Position numbers and translations under genes: made by a program. The notes under the pieces were generated by a model, which had not been told where the DNA came from, searched no databases, and saw nothing but the letters and a program-made list of their open reading frames with translations. This document shows, one piece after another, positions 41,207 to 50,242 of a stretch of 64,000 nt of DNA. Position 1 is the first letter of the stretch, and every line of letters starts with the position of its first letter. Source of the DNA: Bradyrhizobium cajani. GTDB lineage: Bacteria; Pseudomonadota; Alphaproteobacteria; Rhizobiales; Xanthobacteraceae. The stretch spans positions 62,001-126,000 of the forward strand of contig NZ_WQNE01000001.1 in the NCBI RefSeq assembly GCF_009759665.1, in the 5' to 3' direction.

Positions 41207-42400
41207 ATGCCCTTTCCGCATGCCTCGGAAGCCCTGTCGCGCTTCACCGTGCTCGATCTGACCCGGGTCCGGTCCGGGCCCACCTGCGTGCGGCAGCTCG
41301 CGGACTGGGGTGCCAATGTCGTCAAGATCGACGCACTGACCGAGGATGCGGGCGGCGAGCAGCCGGGCGGGCCGCGGCGGGGTTCCGACTTCCAGAATCT
41401 GCACCGCAATAAGCGGGCGATGACGCTGAACCTGAAGGACGAGCGCGGGCTTACCGTATTCAAGCGCCTCGCGGCCAAGGCCGACGTCGTGGTCGAGAAT
41501 TTCCGGCCCGACGTGAAGAAGAAGCTCGGGGTCGACTATGAGAGCCTCGCCAAGATCAACCCGCGAATCGTCTATGGCAGCATCTCCGGCTTCGGCCAGG
41601 ACGGCCCCTATCACAAGCGGCCGGGCTTCGATCAGATCGCGCAGGGCATGGGCGGGCTGATGTCGATCACCGGCGCGCCCGGCGAAGGCCCGATGCGGGT
41701 CGGCATCCCCGTTGCCGACCTGACGGCGGGCCTGTTCTGCGCCATGGGCATCCTCACCGCGCTGCTGGAGCGCGAGGTTTCCGGCAAGGGCCAGTGGGTG
41801 CAGACTTCGCTGCTGCAGGCCCAGATCTTCATGCTCGACTTCCAGGCCGCGCGGTGGCTGATGGAGAAGGAAGTGGCAAAACAGGCCGGCAACAACCACC
41901 CGACCAGCATTCCGACCGGCGTGTTCAGGACCTCGGACGGCTACATCAATATCGCCACCACGGGCGGGCGGATCTGGGAGCGCTGCGCGCAGGCGATCGG
42001 TGCGCCGGAGCTCTTTGGCCATCCCGACTATGCGACGGCCCCTGCCCGCTCCAGGAACCGCGACGCGCTCAACGCCGAGATCGAGAAGCGCACCGTGACG
42101 AAATCGACCGAGACCTGGGTCCGCGAGCTCAATGACGCCGGCGTGCCCTGCGGGCCCATCTACGCCATCGACCAGATGTTCGAGGACGCCCAGGTCAAGC
42201 ATCTTGGCATTGCGCAGGACGTGCCGAACGACGAGGACCGCCACATCCGCCTGGTCGGCCAGCCCGTGACGCTGTCGCGCACGCCGAGCAAGATGGTGGC
42301 GCGGCCGCCGGAATTCGGCGAGCAGACGGACGAGGTGCTCGCCGAATTCGGCTTCAGCGCAGCCGAGATCGCGAAACTCAGGGCGGAGAAGGTTGTATGA
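41207..42400 (+). CDS. Family III CoA transferase (CaiB/BaiF)
   Basis: A 397-residue protein that transfers CoA between organic acids. Motifs: FTVLDLTRVRSGPTCVRQLA, GANVVKIDALTEDAGGEQ, NKRAMTLNLKDERGL, VVVENFRPDVKKKLGVDYES, GSISGFGQDGPYHKRPGFDQ, and the catalytic Asp in GIPVADLTAGLFCAMGI. ATG 41207 follows GGAG; ATG 41171 is an alternative with 12 more residues. It is unrelated to the surrounding glycan genes in role. Its partner acid and CoA donor are not evident. Confidence 0.9.
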   Translation: MPFPHASEALSRFTVLDLTRVRSGPTCVRQLADWGANVVKIDALTEDAGGEQPGGPRRGSDFQNLHRNKRAMTLNLKDERGLTVFKRLAAKADVVVENFRPDVKKKLGVDYESLAKINPRIVYGSISGFGQDGPYHKRPGFDQIAQGMGGLMSITGAPGEGPMRVGIPVADLTAGLFCAMGILTALLEREVSGKGQWVQTSLLQAQIFMLDFQAARWLMEKEVAKQAGNNHPTSIPTGVFRTSDGYINIATTGGRIWERCAQAIGAPELFGHPDYATAPARSRNRDALNAEIEKRTVTKSTETWVRELNDAGVPCGPIYAIDQMFEDAQVKHLGIAQDVPNDEDRHIRLVGQPVTLSRTPSKMVARPPEFGEQTDEVLAEFGFSAAEIAKLRAEKVV

Positions 42401-42600
42401 AGCTGTCCCGGGAGTTTCCCAGCCGCGAGGGCTTCACTATGCATTCCTGCAACCGCGGCGAGGCGTCCACCAAACTGTGAGTTCGATCAATGTGCGCGTT
42501 CGGACCTCGCCGGACTACATCATTGCGAAGGCGCGCGTGCAAGCACAACGAGATGTACATCGCACAAGAAACCTTAGACATAATCCTGCGTCCCAAACGA

Positions 42601-42627
42601 CAATGCCCGGCAAGATGCCGGGCATTG
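42601..42627 (-). terminator. Rho-independent terminator of the outer-membrane protein gene
   Basis: A perfect 12-bp stem (CAATGCCCGGCA with TGCCGGGCATTG) has a 3-nt loop. It sits 24 bp after the barrel gene stop; a short T-rich stretch TCGTTT follows on the minus strand. The U-tract is weak. Confidence 0.75.
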
Positions 42628-42650
42628 AGACTTGATGGCTCTGCGCCGCT

Positions 42651-43523
42651 TTAATATTTCGCGACGACCGGCGTCGGACTGAACGCATAGTTGAAGCCGG
42701 CACGCAGCACGTGATCGTGGAAGCTGACATCCGCCTGGTTCGCAGTTCCCGCAAAGTAGGTCTTGCTCCCGAAATCCATATAAAGGTATTCGAGCTTGGC
42801 CGACCAATTCCGGGTGAACTTGCGTTCGACGCCCGCACCCACCGTCCAACCCACCCGGGTATCGGTGCTGCTCACACCAGCACCGATCGGAAAGTTGAAC
42901 GCGCCGAGCAGAGTCGTGCCACCCAGACCTGGTGTGAAAACTTGGATTCCAAGGGCGGTGGCCGACGAATACTTGAACTCGCCGACCGCGAGACCGCCGG
43001 TCGCATACCATAGAGTCTGCGGATCCGACAGGACGCCGACGCGCCCCCGGAACGTCGCGAACCACTGCAGGTCGTAGGAAAGATTCGCGGTCAAGGTCGC
43101 AATGGAGTTGAAGTCGGTGCCGCCCGGAAGACCGATGATGTTCGAACCGTAGCGCGCGCTTGTCGTGGTCAGCGTTCGAGATGACCGCTCACCGGTCGCC
43201 TGAATGTCCCCCTCGAGACCGACGACCCATTTAGGATCGACCTGCCAATTGTAGCCGAGCTGCCCGCCGCCCACCCAACCATCGACATTTTGGCCAAAAG
43301 AACCGAATTGCACCGCCGGGAAGGGCAGTGCGATTGGCGCCACCGTCGTATTGGCCCTGCCCCAACTGTACCCGGCGTTCAAGCCGGCATAAAAGCCCGT
43401 CCAGCCCCAGCCCGGGTCAACCAGAGCCGGCGCCTTCACATAGGGTTTCGGCGCCAGATCGGCGGCCAGTGCGTTGGTCATGACCAACGACGCCGCCGCA
43501 ATTCCCATCACAATCCGTTTCAT
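42651..43523 (-). CDS. Outer-membrane beta-barrel protein (Omp25/Omp31-like porin family)
   Basis: A 290-residue exported protein. Signal peptide MKRIVMGIAAASLVMTNALA cleaved before ADLAPKPYVKAP. The mature chain alternates polar and aromatic residues through about eight strands: GWTGFYAGLNAGYSWGRANT, GGGQLGYNWQVDPKWVVGLE, QWFATFRGRVGVL, WTVGAGVERKFTRNWSAKLE with YLYMDFGSKTY, and a C-terminal DHVLRAGFNYAF. The terminal residue is Tyr rather than Phe. It is a typical abundant rhizobial surface protein. Single gene with its own terminator. Confidence 0.9.
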   Translation of the reverse strand: MKRIVMGIAAASLVMTNALAADLAPKPYVKAPALVDPGWGWTGFYAGLNAGYSWGRANTTVAPIALPFPAVQFGSFGQNVDGWVGGGQLGYNWQVDPKWVVGLEGDIQATGERSSRTLTTTSARYGSNIIGLPGGTDFNSIATLTANLSYDLQWFATFRGRVGVLSDPQTLWYATGGLAVGEFKYSSATALGIQVFTPGLGGTTLLGAFNFPIGAGVSSTDTRVGWTVGAGVERKFTRNWSAKLEYLYMDFGSKTYFAGTANQADVSFHDHVLRAGFNYAFSPTPVVAKY

Positions 43524-43673
43524 TGCAACCCCCACAAAAAAAATGTGGTCGAAGCATACGCTCGAAGCCGCACCTCAGCTGTCGCGCAGCAGCAACATCC
43601 GGAAACAATCCCTAGGCGCCAGCGCCCGGACTACGGCGACACTGTAATACTAAGACACTGATTTAATTCACTT

Positions 43674-45167
43674 TCATCGCATCGCAACTTTGGCGCGCAA
43701 ACGGTCGAATACCGGCCAGAACAGCAGCAGGATCGCCAGGGTCGTGATCGATCCAACGAGACCGTTCGACCAGAACACCTTGAGGTCGCCACCGGAGCCG
43801 ATCATCGACAGACGGAAGGCGTCTTCGGCACGGTTGCCCAGCACCAGCGCCAGCGTGAACGGCGCGAGCGGAATGCCGATCTTCTTGAAGACGTAGCCGA
43901 CGATCCCGAAGCCCAGCATCAGCCAGATGTCGAACATCGCGTTCTGGATGGCGTAGGCGCCGATCGCACAGGACACCACGATCATCGGCGCCACCGCCGC
44001 AAACGGCACGCGCAGGATCGAGGCGAAGATCGGCACCGTCGTCAGCACCAGTACGAGGCCGACGACGTTGCCGAGATACATCGAGGCGATCAGGCCCCAG
44101 ACGAAATCCTTGTGCTCGACGAACAGCAGGGGGCCCGGATTGAGGCCCCACACCATCAGGCCGCCGAGCAGGATCGCGGCGGTGCCGGAGCCGGGAATGC
44201 CGAGCGCCAGCATCGGCAGCAATGCCGAGGTGCCGGAGGCGTGCGCCGCGGTCTCGGGCGCGAACACGCCCTCGATGCGGCCCTTGCCGAAGCTCTCGGG
44301 CTCCTCGGCGAAACGCTTTGCCAGGTTGTAGCCCATGAAGGACGCCGCGATCGCACCGCCCGGGGTGATGCCGAGCCAGCAACCGATGAAGGAGGAGCGC
44401 AGCAGCGTCACCCAGTATTTCGGCAAGTCCCTCCAGACGCCGAGCACGACGCGGAGCGAGATGCTCGCCGCATGGCCACGCAGCGCCAGCCGCTCTTCCA
44501 TCGTCAGCAGGATCTCGCTGATGCCGAACAGGCCGATGACGGCGACCAGGAAGTTGATGCCGCGCAAGAGGTCGGCCGAGCCGAAGGTCATGCGCAGGTT
44601 GCCCGACACCGTATCCATGCCGACGCCGGCGAGCAGAAGGCCCAGCGACATCGAGATGACGGTTTTGTGCTTGGCTTCGCGTCCGAGGCCGACGAAGGAG
44701 CAGAAGGTGAGCAGATACACCGCGAAGAACTCGGGCGGACCGAACTTCAACGCAAAGGACGAGATCATCGGCGCGAGGAAGGTGATCAGCAGCACCGCAA
44801 CCAGCGAGCCGATGAAGGAGGAGGTGAACGCCGCGGTCAGCGCCTCCGCCGCCCTGCCCTGCTGCGCCATCGGATAGCCGTCGAAGGTGGTCGCGACCGA
44901 CCAGGCCTCGCCGGGAATGTTGAACAGGATCGAGGTGATCGCGCCGCCGAACAGCGCGCCCCAGTAGATGCAGGACAGCATCACGATCGCCGAGGTCGGA
45001 TCCATCGTGAAGGTGAGCGGCAGCAGGATCGCAACGCCGTTGGGACCGCCGAGGCCCGGAAGCACGCCGACGAAGATGCCAAGCACCAGCCCGACCATCA
45101 TCAGGACGAGCGTCTTCCACGTGAGCAGGACGGCAAAACCGTGCAGCAGGAGACCGAAAGCTTCCAT
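43674..45167 (-). CDS. tctA: Tripartite tricarboxylate transporter, large permease (TctA family)
   Basis: A 497-residue membrane protein with about 12 segments. Family motifs: GIFVGVLPGLGGPNGVAILL, IYWGALFGGAITSILFNIPG, then WSVATTFDGYPMAQQGRAAE, GITPGGAIAASFMGYNLAKR and ASGTSALLPMLALGIPGSGT. It forms the secondary-transport channel with TctB and the periplasmic TctC. Starts 12 bp after tctB. Confidence 0.93.
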   Translation of the reverse strand: MEAFGLLLHGFAVLLTWKTLVLMMVGLVLGIFVGVLPGLGGPNGVAILLPLTFTMDPTSAIVMLSCIYWGALFGGAITSILFNIPGEAWSVATTFDGYPMAQQGRAAEALTAAFTSSFIGSLVAVLLITFLAPMISSFALKFGPPEFFAVYLLTFCSFVGLGREAKHKTVISMSLGLLLAGVGMDTVSGNLRMTFGSADLLRGINFLVAVIGLFGISEILLTMEERLALRGHAASISLRVVLGVWRDLPKYWVTLLRSSFIGCWLGITPGGAIAASFMGYNLAKRFAEEPESFGKGRIEGVFAPETAAHASGTSALLPMLALGIPGSGTAAILLGGLMVWGLNPGPLLFVEHKDFVWGLIASMYLGNVVGLVLVLTTVPIFASILRVPFAAVAPMIVVSCAIGAYAIQNAMFDIWLMLGFGIVGYVFKKIGIPLAPFTLALVLGNRAEDAFRLSMIGSGGDLKVFWSNGLVGSITTLAILLLFWPVFDRLRAKVAMR

Positions 45168-45179
45168 CGCGGATCCGTC

Positions 45180-45722
45180 CTAGCGCCCGAAGGCCGCTTC
45201 GAGCGGCCCTTTCGGCATGATGACGTCGAAGGCGATATCGAAGGTGACGAACATGATCGCCGTGAACACGAAAGCGGTGAGCAGTGACTTCCACAGCGCG
45301 ATCTTGCCGACGAGGCGCATGAACCCGGAGATCAGCAGGAAGCTCGCGACATAGAGGCCGAGGTACTGCATCACCAGGCAGAACAGCAGCGTCGGAACGA
45401 ACACGGCCATTACCCGGCGGGCCTGCGCGCGCGTGACGAACGTCTCAGCCGCCGCACGCCGCGCGACGAGCGCCGCGATCAGGCCATAAAGGCTGCCGCC
45501 GCCGAGGATGACAGAGAGGTAGAACGGGAAATAGCCAGGCTCGGGCCCGGTTGCATCCCAGGATGCACCCGTGCGCCAATTGTCGTAGCCGAGCGTGACG
45601 GCCAGCGCGAGGAGCAGAAGACAGACGATGATCTCGATCGTACCGGAAGCGACGACGGACGGGGAGTCGTCTTCAGGCGCGGTCGGATCGTCGACGACGA
45701 TTTCAAGATCGGTTTGGGACAT
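45180..45722 (-). CDS. tctB: Tripartite tricarboxylate transporter, small permease (TctB family)
   Basis: A 180-residue protein with four hydrophobic segments: IEIIVCLLLLALAVTLGYDN, then GYFPFYLSVILGGGSLYGL, then VFVPTLLFCLVMQYLGLYVA, then LLTAFVFTAIMFVTFDIAFD. The conserved GPxPGYFPFYLS element is present as GPEPGYFPFYLS. ATG 45722 is chosen. The longer frame runs into a palindromic repeat and encodes its translated signature (LSPQAGRG), which is not family sequence. Confidence 0.9.
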   Translation of the reverse strand: MSQTDLEIVVDDPTAPEDDSPSVVASGTIEIIVCLLLLALAVTLGYDNWRTGASWDATGPEPGYFPFYLSVILGGGSLYGLIAALVARRAAAETFVTRAQARRVMAVFVPTLLFCLVMQYLGLYVASFLLISGFMRLVGKIALWKSLLTAFVFTAIMFVTFDIAFDVIMPKGPLEAAFGR

Positions 45723-45749
45723 GGGCTGATTTGCGAAAGTCTGAGCTGC

Positions 45750-45890
45750 ATCACCTCGCCCCGCTTGCGGGGAGAGGTCGGCGCGAAGCGCCGGGTGAGG
45801 GGGACTCTCCGCGAGTCCATCTGTCACTATCTTCGTGAAGAGAGCCCCTCAGCCGACCCTCTCCCCGTAAGAACGGGGAAGGGGAGACGA
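45750..45890. repeat. REP-like palindromic repeats, copies 3 and 4
   Basis: 45750-45820 carries CCCCGCTTGCGGGGAGAGG, then GGGTGAGGGGGACTCTCCGC, in the same orientation as copy 1 near 9147. 45844-45890 carries a variant, CCCTCTCCCCGTAAGAACGG with GGAAGGGGAGA. They lie between tctC and tctB within one transcription unit and may adjust the ratio of binding protein to permease. Confidence 0.8.
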
Positions 45891-45899
45891 GGGAGACGG

Positions 45900-46874
45900 C
45901 TACTTCGCGACGAAGCCGGCTTCGGTCATCAGCGACTTGTTGACGGCATCATCCTCCTCGAGGAATTGCACCATGTCCTTGCCGGTGAGGAAGATCGGCT
46001 TCAGCGCCTGCTTCTCCATGTAGTCCTTGTATTCCGCGGTCTGCGTCACCTTGTGAAACAGCTCGACATAGAAGGCCTGCTGCTCCGGCGTGACCTTGCC
46101 GGGCAGGAACATCGCGCGCAGCATCAGATACTGGACGTCGACGCCCTCCTCCTTGCAGGTCGGGATGTCGGCCCAGGATTGCGTCTCCGTCACCTTGCTG
46201 GTGTAGGAGATGCGCTCCTTGTCGAATACGCAGAGCGGCCGCACCTGGCCCGCGCGCCAGACCTCGAGGTTTTCGGAGGGGTTGTTGACGTTGGATTCGG
46301 TGTGATTGCCGACGAGCTGGGTCGCGGCCTCGCCGCCGGACTTGTAGGGCAGATAGGAGAATTTCGCGCCTGTCTTCTGCTCGAGGAAGACAGTCAGCAC
46401 GTGATCCTCACGCTTGGAGCCGGTGCCGCCCATCTTGAACGGCGAGCTCGCGGCCTTCGCCGCCGCGACGAACTCCTTCACCGTCTTGGGACCGGCGCTG
46501 TTGTCCCACAGCACGAACTGGTCGAGCGCGATCACCGAGACCGGGGTCAGCTCACGCCAGTTGAACGGAATCTTCGCGGACAGCGGCAGCATGTAGATCA
46601 GGGAATAGGCGATCAGCACCTTGTTCGGATCGCCCTCGCTGGACTTCATGTACATCAATGCTTCCGCCCCCGACGCACCGCCCTTGAGCGAGACCACCAT
46701 CGGCTGCTTCATCAGATTGTTCTTCTGGATCGCGGCTTGCATCATCCGCGCCATCTGGTCGGAGGCACCGCCCGCGCCGGCCGCCACCACGATTTCGACG
46801 GGTTTGGTCGGCTCCCAACCGGCAAAAGCAGGCGCGCCGCAAAGCGCAGCGGCCAGCGTGATTGCGACCTTCAT
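45900..46874 (-). CDS. tctC: Tripartite tricarboxylate transporter substrate-binding protein (TctC/Bug family)
   Basis: A 324-residue periplasmic protein. Signal peptide MKVAITLAAALCGAPAFA, then WEPTKPVEIVVAAGAGGASD with QMARMMQAA. Also visible are FKMGGTGSKREDHVLTVFLE, LPYKSGGEAATQLVGNHTES and VRPLCVFDKERI. The Bug fold captures a carboxylate via water-bridged contacts; ligand cannot be predicted. It is first in the transcript, separated from tctB by 177 bp containing REP-like repeats. The open frame extends upstream to 46934, but the signal peptide fixes the start. Confidence 0.9.
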   Translation of the reverse strand: MKVAITLAAALCGAPAFAGWEPTKPVEIVVAAGAGGASDQMARMMQAAIQKNNLMKQPMVVSLKGGASGAEALMYMKSSEGDPNKVLIAYSLIYMLPLSAKIPFNWRELTPVSVIALDQFVLWDNSAGPKTVKEFVAAAKAASSPFKMGGTGSKREDHVLTVFLEQKTGAKFSYLPYKSGGEAATQLVGNHTESNVNNPSENLEVWRAGQVRPLCVFDKERISYTSKVTETQSWADIPTCKEEGVDVQYLMLRAMFLPGKVTPEQQAFYVELFHKVTQTAEYKDYMEKQALKPIFLTGKDMVQFLEEDDAVNKSLMTEAGFVAK

Positions 46875-47033
46875 TCCATGTCCCACGCGCGTCTTCCCTA
46901 TGTTCTTGTTTGAATTGGCAATTCGCGAAGTCAAGCAGATTGCATTGTGCGGGTGAACGCCGGCCAGTTCAAGCCGCCCGGCGCCGCACTGCTTATGACT
47001 TTGGAATGAGATCGATTACAACCGCGTCGCACA

Positions 47034-47063
47034 GAAAAAGCACGGGCTCCATGGCGGAGCCCG
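47034..47063 (-). terminator. Rho-independent terminator downstream of the RTX relic
   Basis: Stem CGGGCTCC / GGAGCCCG with a 5-nt loop at 47043-47063. On the minus strand it is followed by GTGC and five T residues (47035-47039 as A on the plus strand). An intact terminator attached to a dead gene end. Confidence 0.8.
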
Positions 47064-47095
47064 CGCCCGTTCGCAAGGGCAAATGCGCCGGCCGA

Positions 47096-47258
47096 CTAGA
47101 CCAGCAGGATGTCGTGCGGGTTGATCGCCACCCGGCCTGGACCACCGCGACGGCCACCGCCGCGCCCTGGGTGCCATCTGCGCTGAAGTAGAGCGTCTGG
47201 TTGCCCGCGTCGAAGTGGAATGCGGCGACGCCGGAGAACGTCTTGTGCGCCGAGGTCG
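47096..47258 (-). pseudogene. C-terminal relic of a calcium-binding (RTX-type) secreted protein
   Basis: The minus strand reads SAHKTFSGVAAFHFDAGNQT, then LYFSADGTQGAAVAVAVVQA. After a one-base deletion near 47134 the frame becomes GVAINPHDILLV and stop at 47096. The pattern (F-D-x-x-x-Q-T-L-Y-F-S-A-D-G, then V-Q-A-G-V-x-x-x-x-H-D-I-L-L-V) is the standard end of rhizobial RTX proteins and part of their type I secretion signal. No calcium repeats precede it. Confidence 0.7.
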
Positions 47259-47263
47259 CGAAG

Positions 47264-47316
47264 GCGGCTGCTGTTCGACGTCGACAGGCAGTTGCCGAGC
47301 GTGCGCGCAATCGGAA
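47264..47316 (-). pseudogene. 53-bp crotonase gene fragment
   Basis: By my count, 47 of 53 bases match 58479-58531 in the enoyl-CoA hydratase gene, in the same orientation. Translated, it reads PIARTLGNCLSTSNSSR, against PIARTLGNCLSMSNISR in the intact gene. It abuts the RTX relic directly, so two unrelated gene fragments are fused here. Confidence 0.75.
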
Positions 47317-47357
47317 GGAAATCGTCGCGCTAGCCGTCGAGCGTGGAGCGTAAGAAC

Positions 47358-49232
47358 TTAAGGTTGCTCGGCTTTATCGTTTTTTCCATTCAAGCCTGCC
47401 AGATCGGCAACGAAGCGCGCACCGCTTGTCGTGAGGTGGCCATAGTCCCAACTAACGAGGTCTGACTTTCCGGTCTGGGTGTGAGTCAAACAGCCTTCTT
47501 GGTTGCACATAGCGTCGTGCAGCGAGACGAACGTGGCTCCAGCTCCCCTGGCCGCCGAAAGCAGCGCCGCATCCATCTCACGATAATTCTGCGTAACGGG
47601 AATTAGACGCTCAGGGAGCACACCGCGCGACAACCAGTGTTGATAAGCCTGTTCAGGAAGATTGGGGGTAAATGACGGCGATGGTCCCAGCAAGATCACG
47701 TCATCTGCCGCGGCCTTCAACCTTCGCAAGGTGGCTTCTAGCGCTGCAAAGTCAGGTTTGTAGTGCATCCACACGGCAAACACGATCACTCTTCGCGGCC
47801 GGGTCCGCTCAATCTCTTTCAGAGCCTGGACGTTGCTCGCTGCGCAAACCGGCGAGAGGGATGCATCTCCAACTATCGGCATGCACGAGTCGCGAGCGAA
47901 TTGAGATATGCCCCCGCCATCTTTCCGAAGGCCCGTGTAAAGTCGTCCCGCGTGGGAGTCGCCCCAAACTACCGTTTTTCCAGTTTTGCACGACGCTGCA
48001 TAGGCATCGAAGCCCGCTTTGCTATCCAACCAGCAATCCATGCGGGCATCGTCGCTTGGGTTATAGTTCATCGTTTCCAGCACGGGCCGGATTTCCGAGG
48101 GGTATCGCCAGAGCGCCCCGCCGCTGCGCCAGATCACCAAGGACATGGTGACAACCAGCAGCATGGACGCCACGGAAGCTCCTACGCCGACACGCCTAAG
48201 GTCGCCAAACCTGATTGGACGCTCTACCCACTTGGCGGTCATGAACGAGAGGATAAAGCTGACGGCGACCACACTCATGGTTTGAGTTGGAGATGTCAGG
48301 CCGGCTGCCGCTGCAAACCTCAGCAGCGGCCAATGCCAGAGGTAAAGCGGATAACTTATGCTCCCGATCGCCACCAAGGGCTTCGAGCTCAACACATCTG
48401 ATCTGGCGATCACCACCATCATGGCACCGATCACAGGGCCCAGTGCTGCGATGCCTGGAAACGGTATCTTGCTGTTAATGAGCGCCGCGCTTGCAGCGAT
48501 GACGACAAGCCCGGCCGTTGAAACAAGGTTTCCGAACCTCGTTATCCGCGGCAGAAACGAGAGCAAACCGCCGGCGCCCAATTCCCAGAGTCTCGAGATC
48601 GGCGAATAGAATGCCGTGACCGGATCGCGGCCTGTGATCCTGATGCTGTAGATCAGAGAGGCAGCGACGAGGATGGCGACGACGACGATCAGCGCTCGCG
48701 GCCGGCGCCGAATGGAGAACAGCAACCACGGCCAAACCAGGTAGAACTGTTCCTCGACACCGAGGGACCACAGGTGCAGCAAAGGCTTGGTTTCTGCAGC
48801 CTGATCGAAATATCCCGATTGATTCAGAAACAGGATATTAGGAAAAAATAGCCCGCCTGCGAGCGATTGCAGTCCGACCTGGGCCAACGGATTCGGCAGC
48901 AAGGTAAACCAGCCGAGCGCCATCACGGCCGTCAGGACGACAACGAGGGCGGGGAAGATGCGACGGATTCGGCGGGCGTAAAAGCTCATCGGGCTGAAAC
49001 TTCCCGAGCACAATTCCCGCCAGATGATTCCCGTAATCAGATAGCCGCTAATGACGAAAAATACGTCTACGCCGATGAACCCCCCCGGTATTGCCGCCGG
49101 AAAGGCATGGAATGTGATCACCAACAGAACGGCGATGGCCCGCAGGCCGTCAATATCGCTCCGATAGTCAGCCTTGGAGACCGTCAATGTGTCGCTGCCG
49201 CGAGATCCTGCTTTTCCGAAATTCTTTAGCAT
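47358..49232 (-). CDS. OafA/YrhL-type acyltransferase fused to SGNH hydrolase domain
   Basis: A 624-residue protein. Residues 20-370 form the acyltransferase-3 membrane domain (YRSDIDGLRAIAVLLVITFH, FIGVDVFFVISGYLITGIIW, YARRIRRIFPALVVVL, LLHLWSLGVEEQFYLVWPWL, ISYPLYLWHWPL). Residues 410-610 form a periplasmic SGNH domain: block I VVWGDSHAGRLYTGL, and block V DYGHLTTSGARFV with the catalytic Asp-x-x-His. Such fusions O-acetylate surface polysaccharides, the membrane half moving acetyl across and the SGNH half transferring it. It stands alone between the relic region and a methyltransferase. Confidence 0.92.
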   Translation of the reverse strand: MLKNFGKAGSRGSDTLTVSKADYRSDIDGLRAIAVLLVITFHAFPAAIPGGFIGVDVFFVISGYLITGIIWRELCSGSFSPMSFYARRIRRIFPALVVVLTAVMALGWFTLLPNPLAQVGLQSLAGGLFFPNILFLNQSGYFDQAAETKPLLHLWSLGVEEQFYLVWPWLLFSIRRRPRALIVVVAILVAASLIYSIRITGRDPVTAFYSPISRLWELGAGGLLSFLPRITRFGNLVSTAGLVVIAASAALINSKIPFPGIAALGPVIGAMMVVIARSDVLSSKPLVAIGSISYPLYLWHWPLLRFAAAAGLTSPTQTMSVVAVSFILSFMTAKWVERPIRFGDLRRVGVGASVASMLLVVTMSLVIWRSGGALWRYPSEIRPVLETMNYNPSDDARMDCWLDSKAGFDAYAASCKTGKTVVWGDSHAGRLYTGLRKDGGGISQFARDSCMPIVGDASLSPVCAASNVQALKEIERTRPRRVIVFAVWMHYKPDFAALEATLRRLKAAADDVILLGPSPSFTPNLPEQAYQHWLSRGVLPERLIPVTQNYREMDAALLSAARGAGATFVSLHDAMCNQEGCLTHTQTGKSDLVSWDYGHLTTSGARFVADLAGLNGKNDKAEQP

Positions 49233-49360
49233 GCGATCCGGGCGCCTCTAGATGCGCGCCGATGAATTCATAGAACGTCCGTTTGTAGTGCAATGGGCGC
49301 CTTTTCCGCGCACTTTCCTATCCGCACACTTTCCTGTCCCCATCGCAGTATGCCGATCTT

Positions 49361-50242
49361 TTAGACGCGGGAGGCTTCCAGTCGGGCCAGCACGAAGCGC
49401 GAACCGCCGAACGGGAGGGAGATACCAGTTTGAATGAGGCGCCGCTCGAGGTCGAGGGCCATTTCAAAGGCTCTGTCGAGAAAGCGGGGCAGAGTGTGCT
49501 CAAAGCTTGGGTTGAAGTTAGTCTCCTTCTGCTCGGTCATGCGCTGAATGAACATCAACGGCAGAAGCGAACAGACGAACGACGTATCGCGCACAATGGT
49601 GAGGCCCGCGTCGACGCACTTCGTCGTCAGTTCGCCCGTCAGATAGCGCCGCTTGTGATGTGAATAGACGTCTACCTGGCTCCAGAGAAAGCGATGCTGA
49701 GGAACCGACAGCATGACCCCACCTCCCGGTGACAATGCTTCGACGATGCGCTTCAGCACGCGCGTATCCTCATCGATATGTTCCAGCACATCGAAGGCGC
49801 AGATCAGGTCGAATTCCTCGCGGAACGGGATTTCGCGAGCGTCCATCTGCAGCAATTCGACACCGGGGCCCAAGCGTCGCTGGGCGTGGCTCAGCCCGTT
49901 GGTATAGATCTCGCTGGCGCTGATCGTAGCATCTGGCATTGCTTTGCGCAGGGCCTGCGTGACATAGCCAGTACCACAACCCAGTTCGAGTATCCTTCGC
50001 GCGCCGGGAAAATGCCGGCGGCACAGGTCCTCAATCAGCCGATTACGCGCGCGAAACCAGAAGCTCTGGTCCTGCAGCAGGTCCAAATGGTCATGCGACT
50101 CGGCATGCATGCCGTCGTTTTCCGCGGCAAGCGCTGGTGCGAAACAGGGGAAACCGCAAATCCGGGCCGGTGAAAAGTCACAAACCCCGCATCGCCAATT
50201 CTTGTCGATCTCCGTGCTTTGGCACTGCAGGCAGAACCTCAT
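49361..50242 (-). CDS. Class I SAM-dependent methyltransferase with zinc-ribbon start
   Basis: A 293-residue protein. Residues 1-25 carry CLQCQ and CGVCDF, a zinc-ribbon pair. The methyltransferase follows: ILELGCGTGYVTQALRKAMP, then LLQMDAREIPFREEFDLICA, FDVLEHIDEDTRVLKRIVEA and GGGVMLSVPQHRFLWSQVDV. A long C-terminal amphipathic helical stretch follows. This type is common next to GT and YfhO genes in glycolipid clusters. It is divergent from the YfhO-like gene over a 347-bp gap. Confidence 0.87.
   Translation of the reverse strand: MRFCLQCQSTEIDKNWRCGVCDFSPARICGFPCFAPALAAENDGMHAESHDHLDLLQDQSFWFRARNRLIEDLCRRHFPGARRILELGCGTGYVTQALRKAMPDATISASEIYTNGLSHAQRRLGPGVELLQMDAREIPFREEFDLICAFDVLEHIDEDTRVLKRIVEALSPGGGVMLSVPQHRFLWSQVDVYSHHKRRYLTGELTTKCVDAGLTIVRDTSFVCSLLPLMFIQRMTEQKETNFNPSFEHTLPRFLDRAFEMALDLERRLIQTGISLPFGGSRFVLARLEASRV

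Noticed and set aside
43663..45294. 543-codon minus frame overlapping tctA
   Set aside because: Frame-shifted shadow of tctA, Arg/His/Gly-rich without membrane segments.
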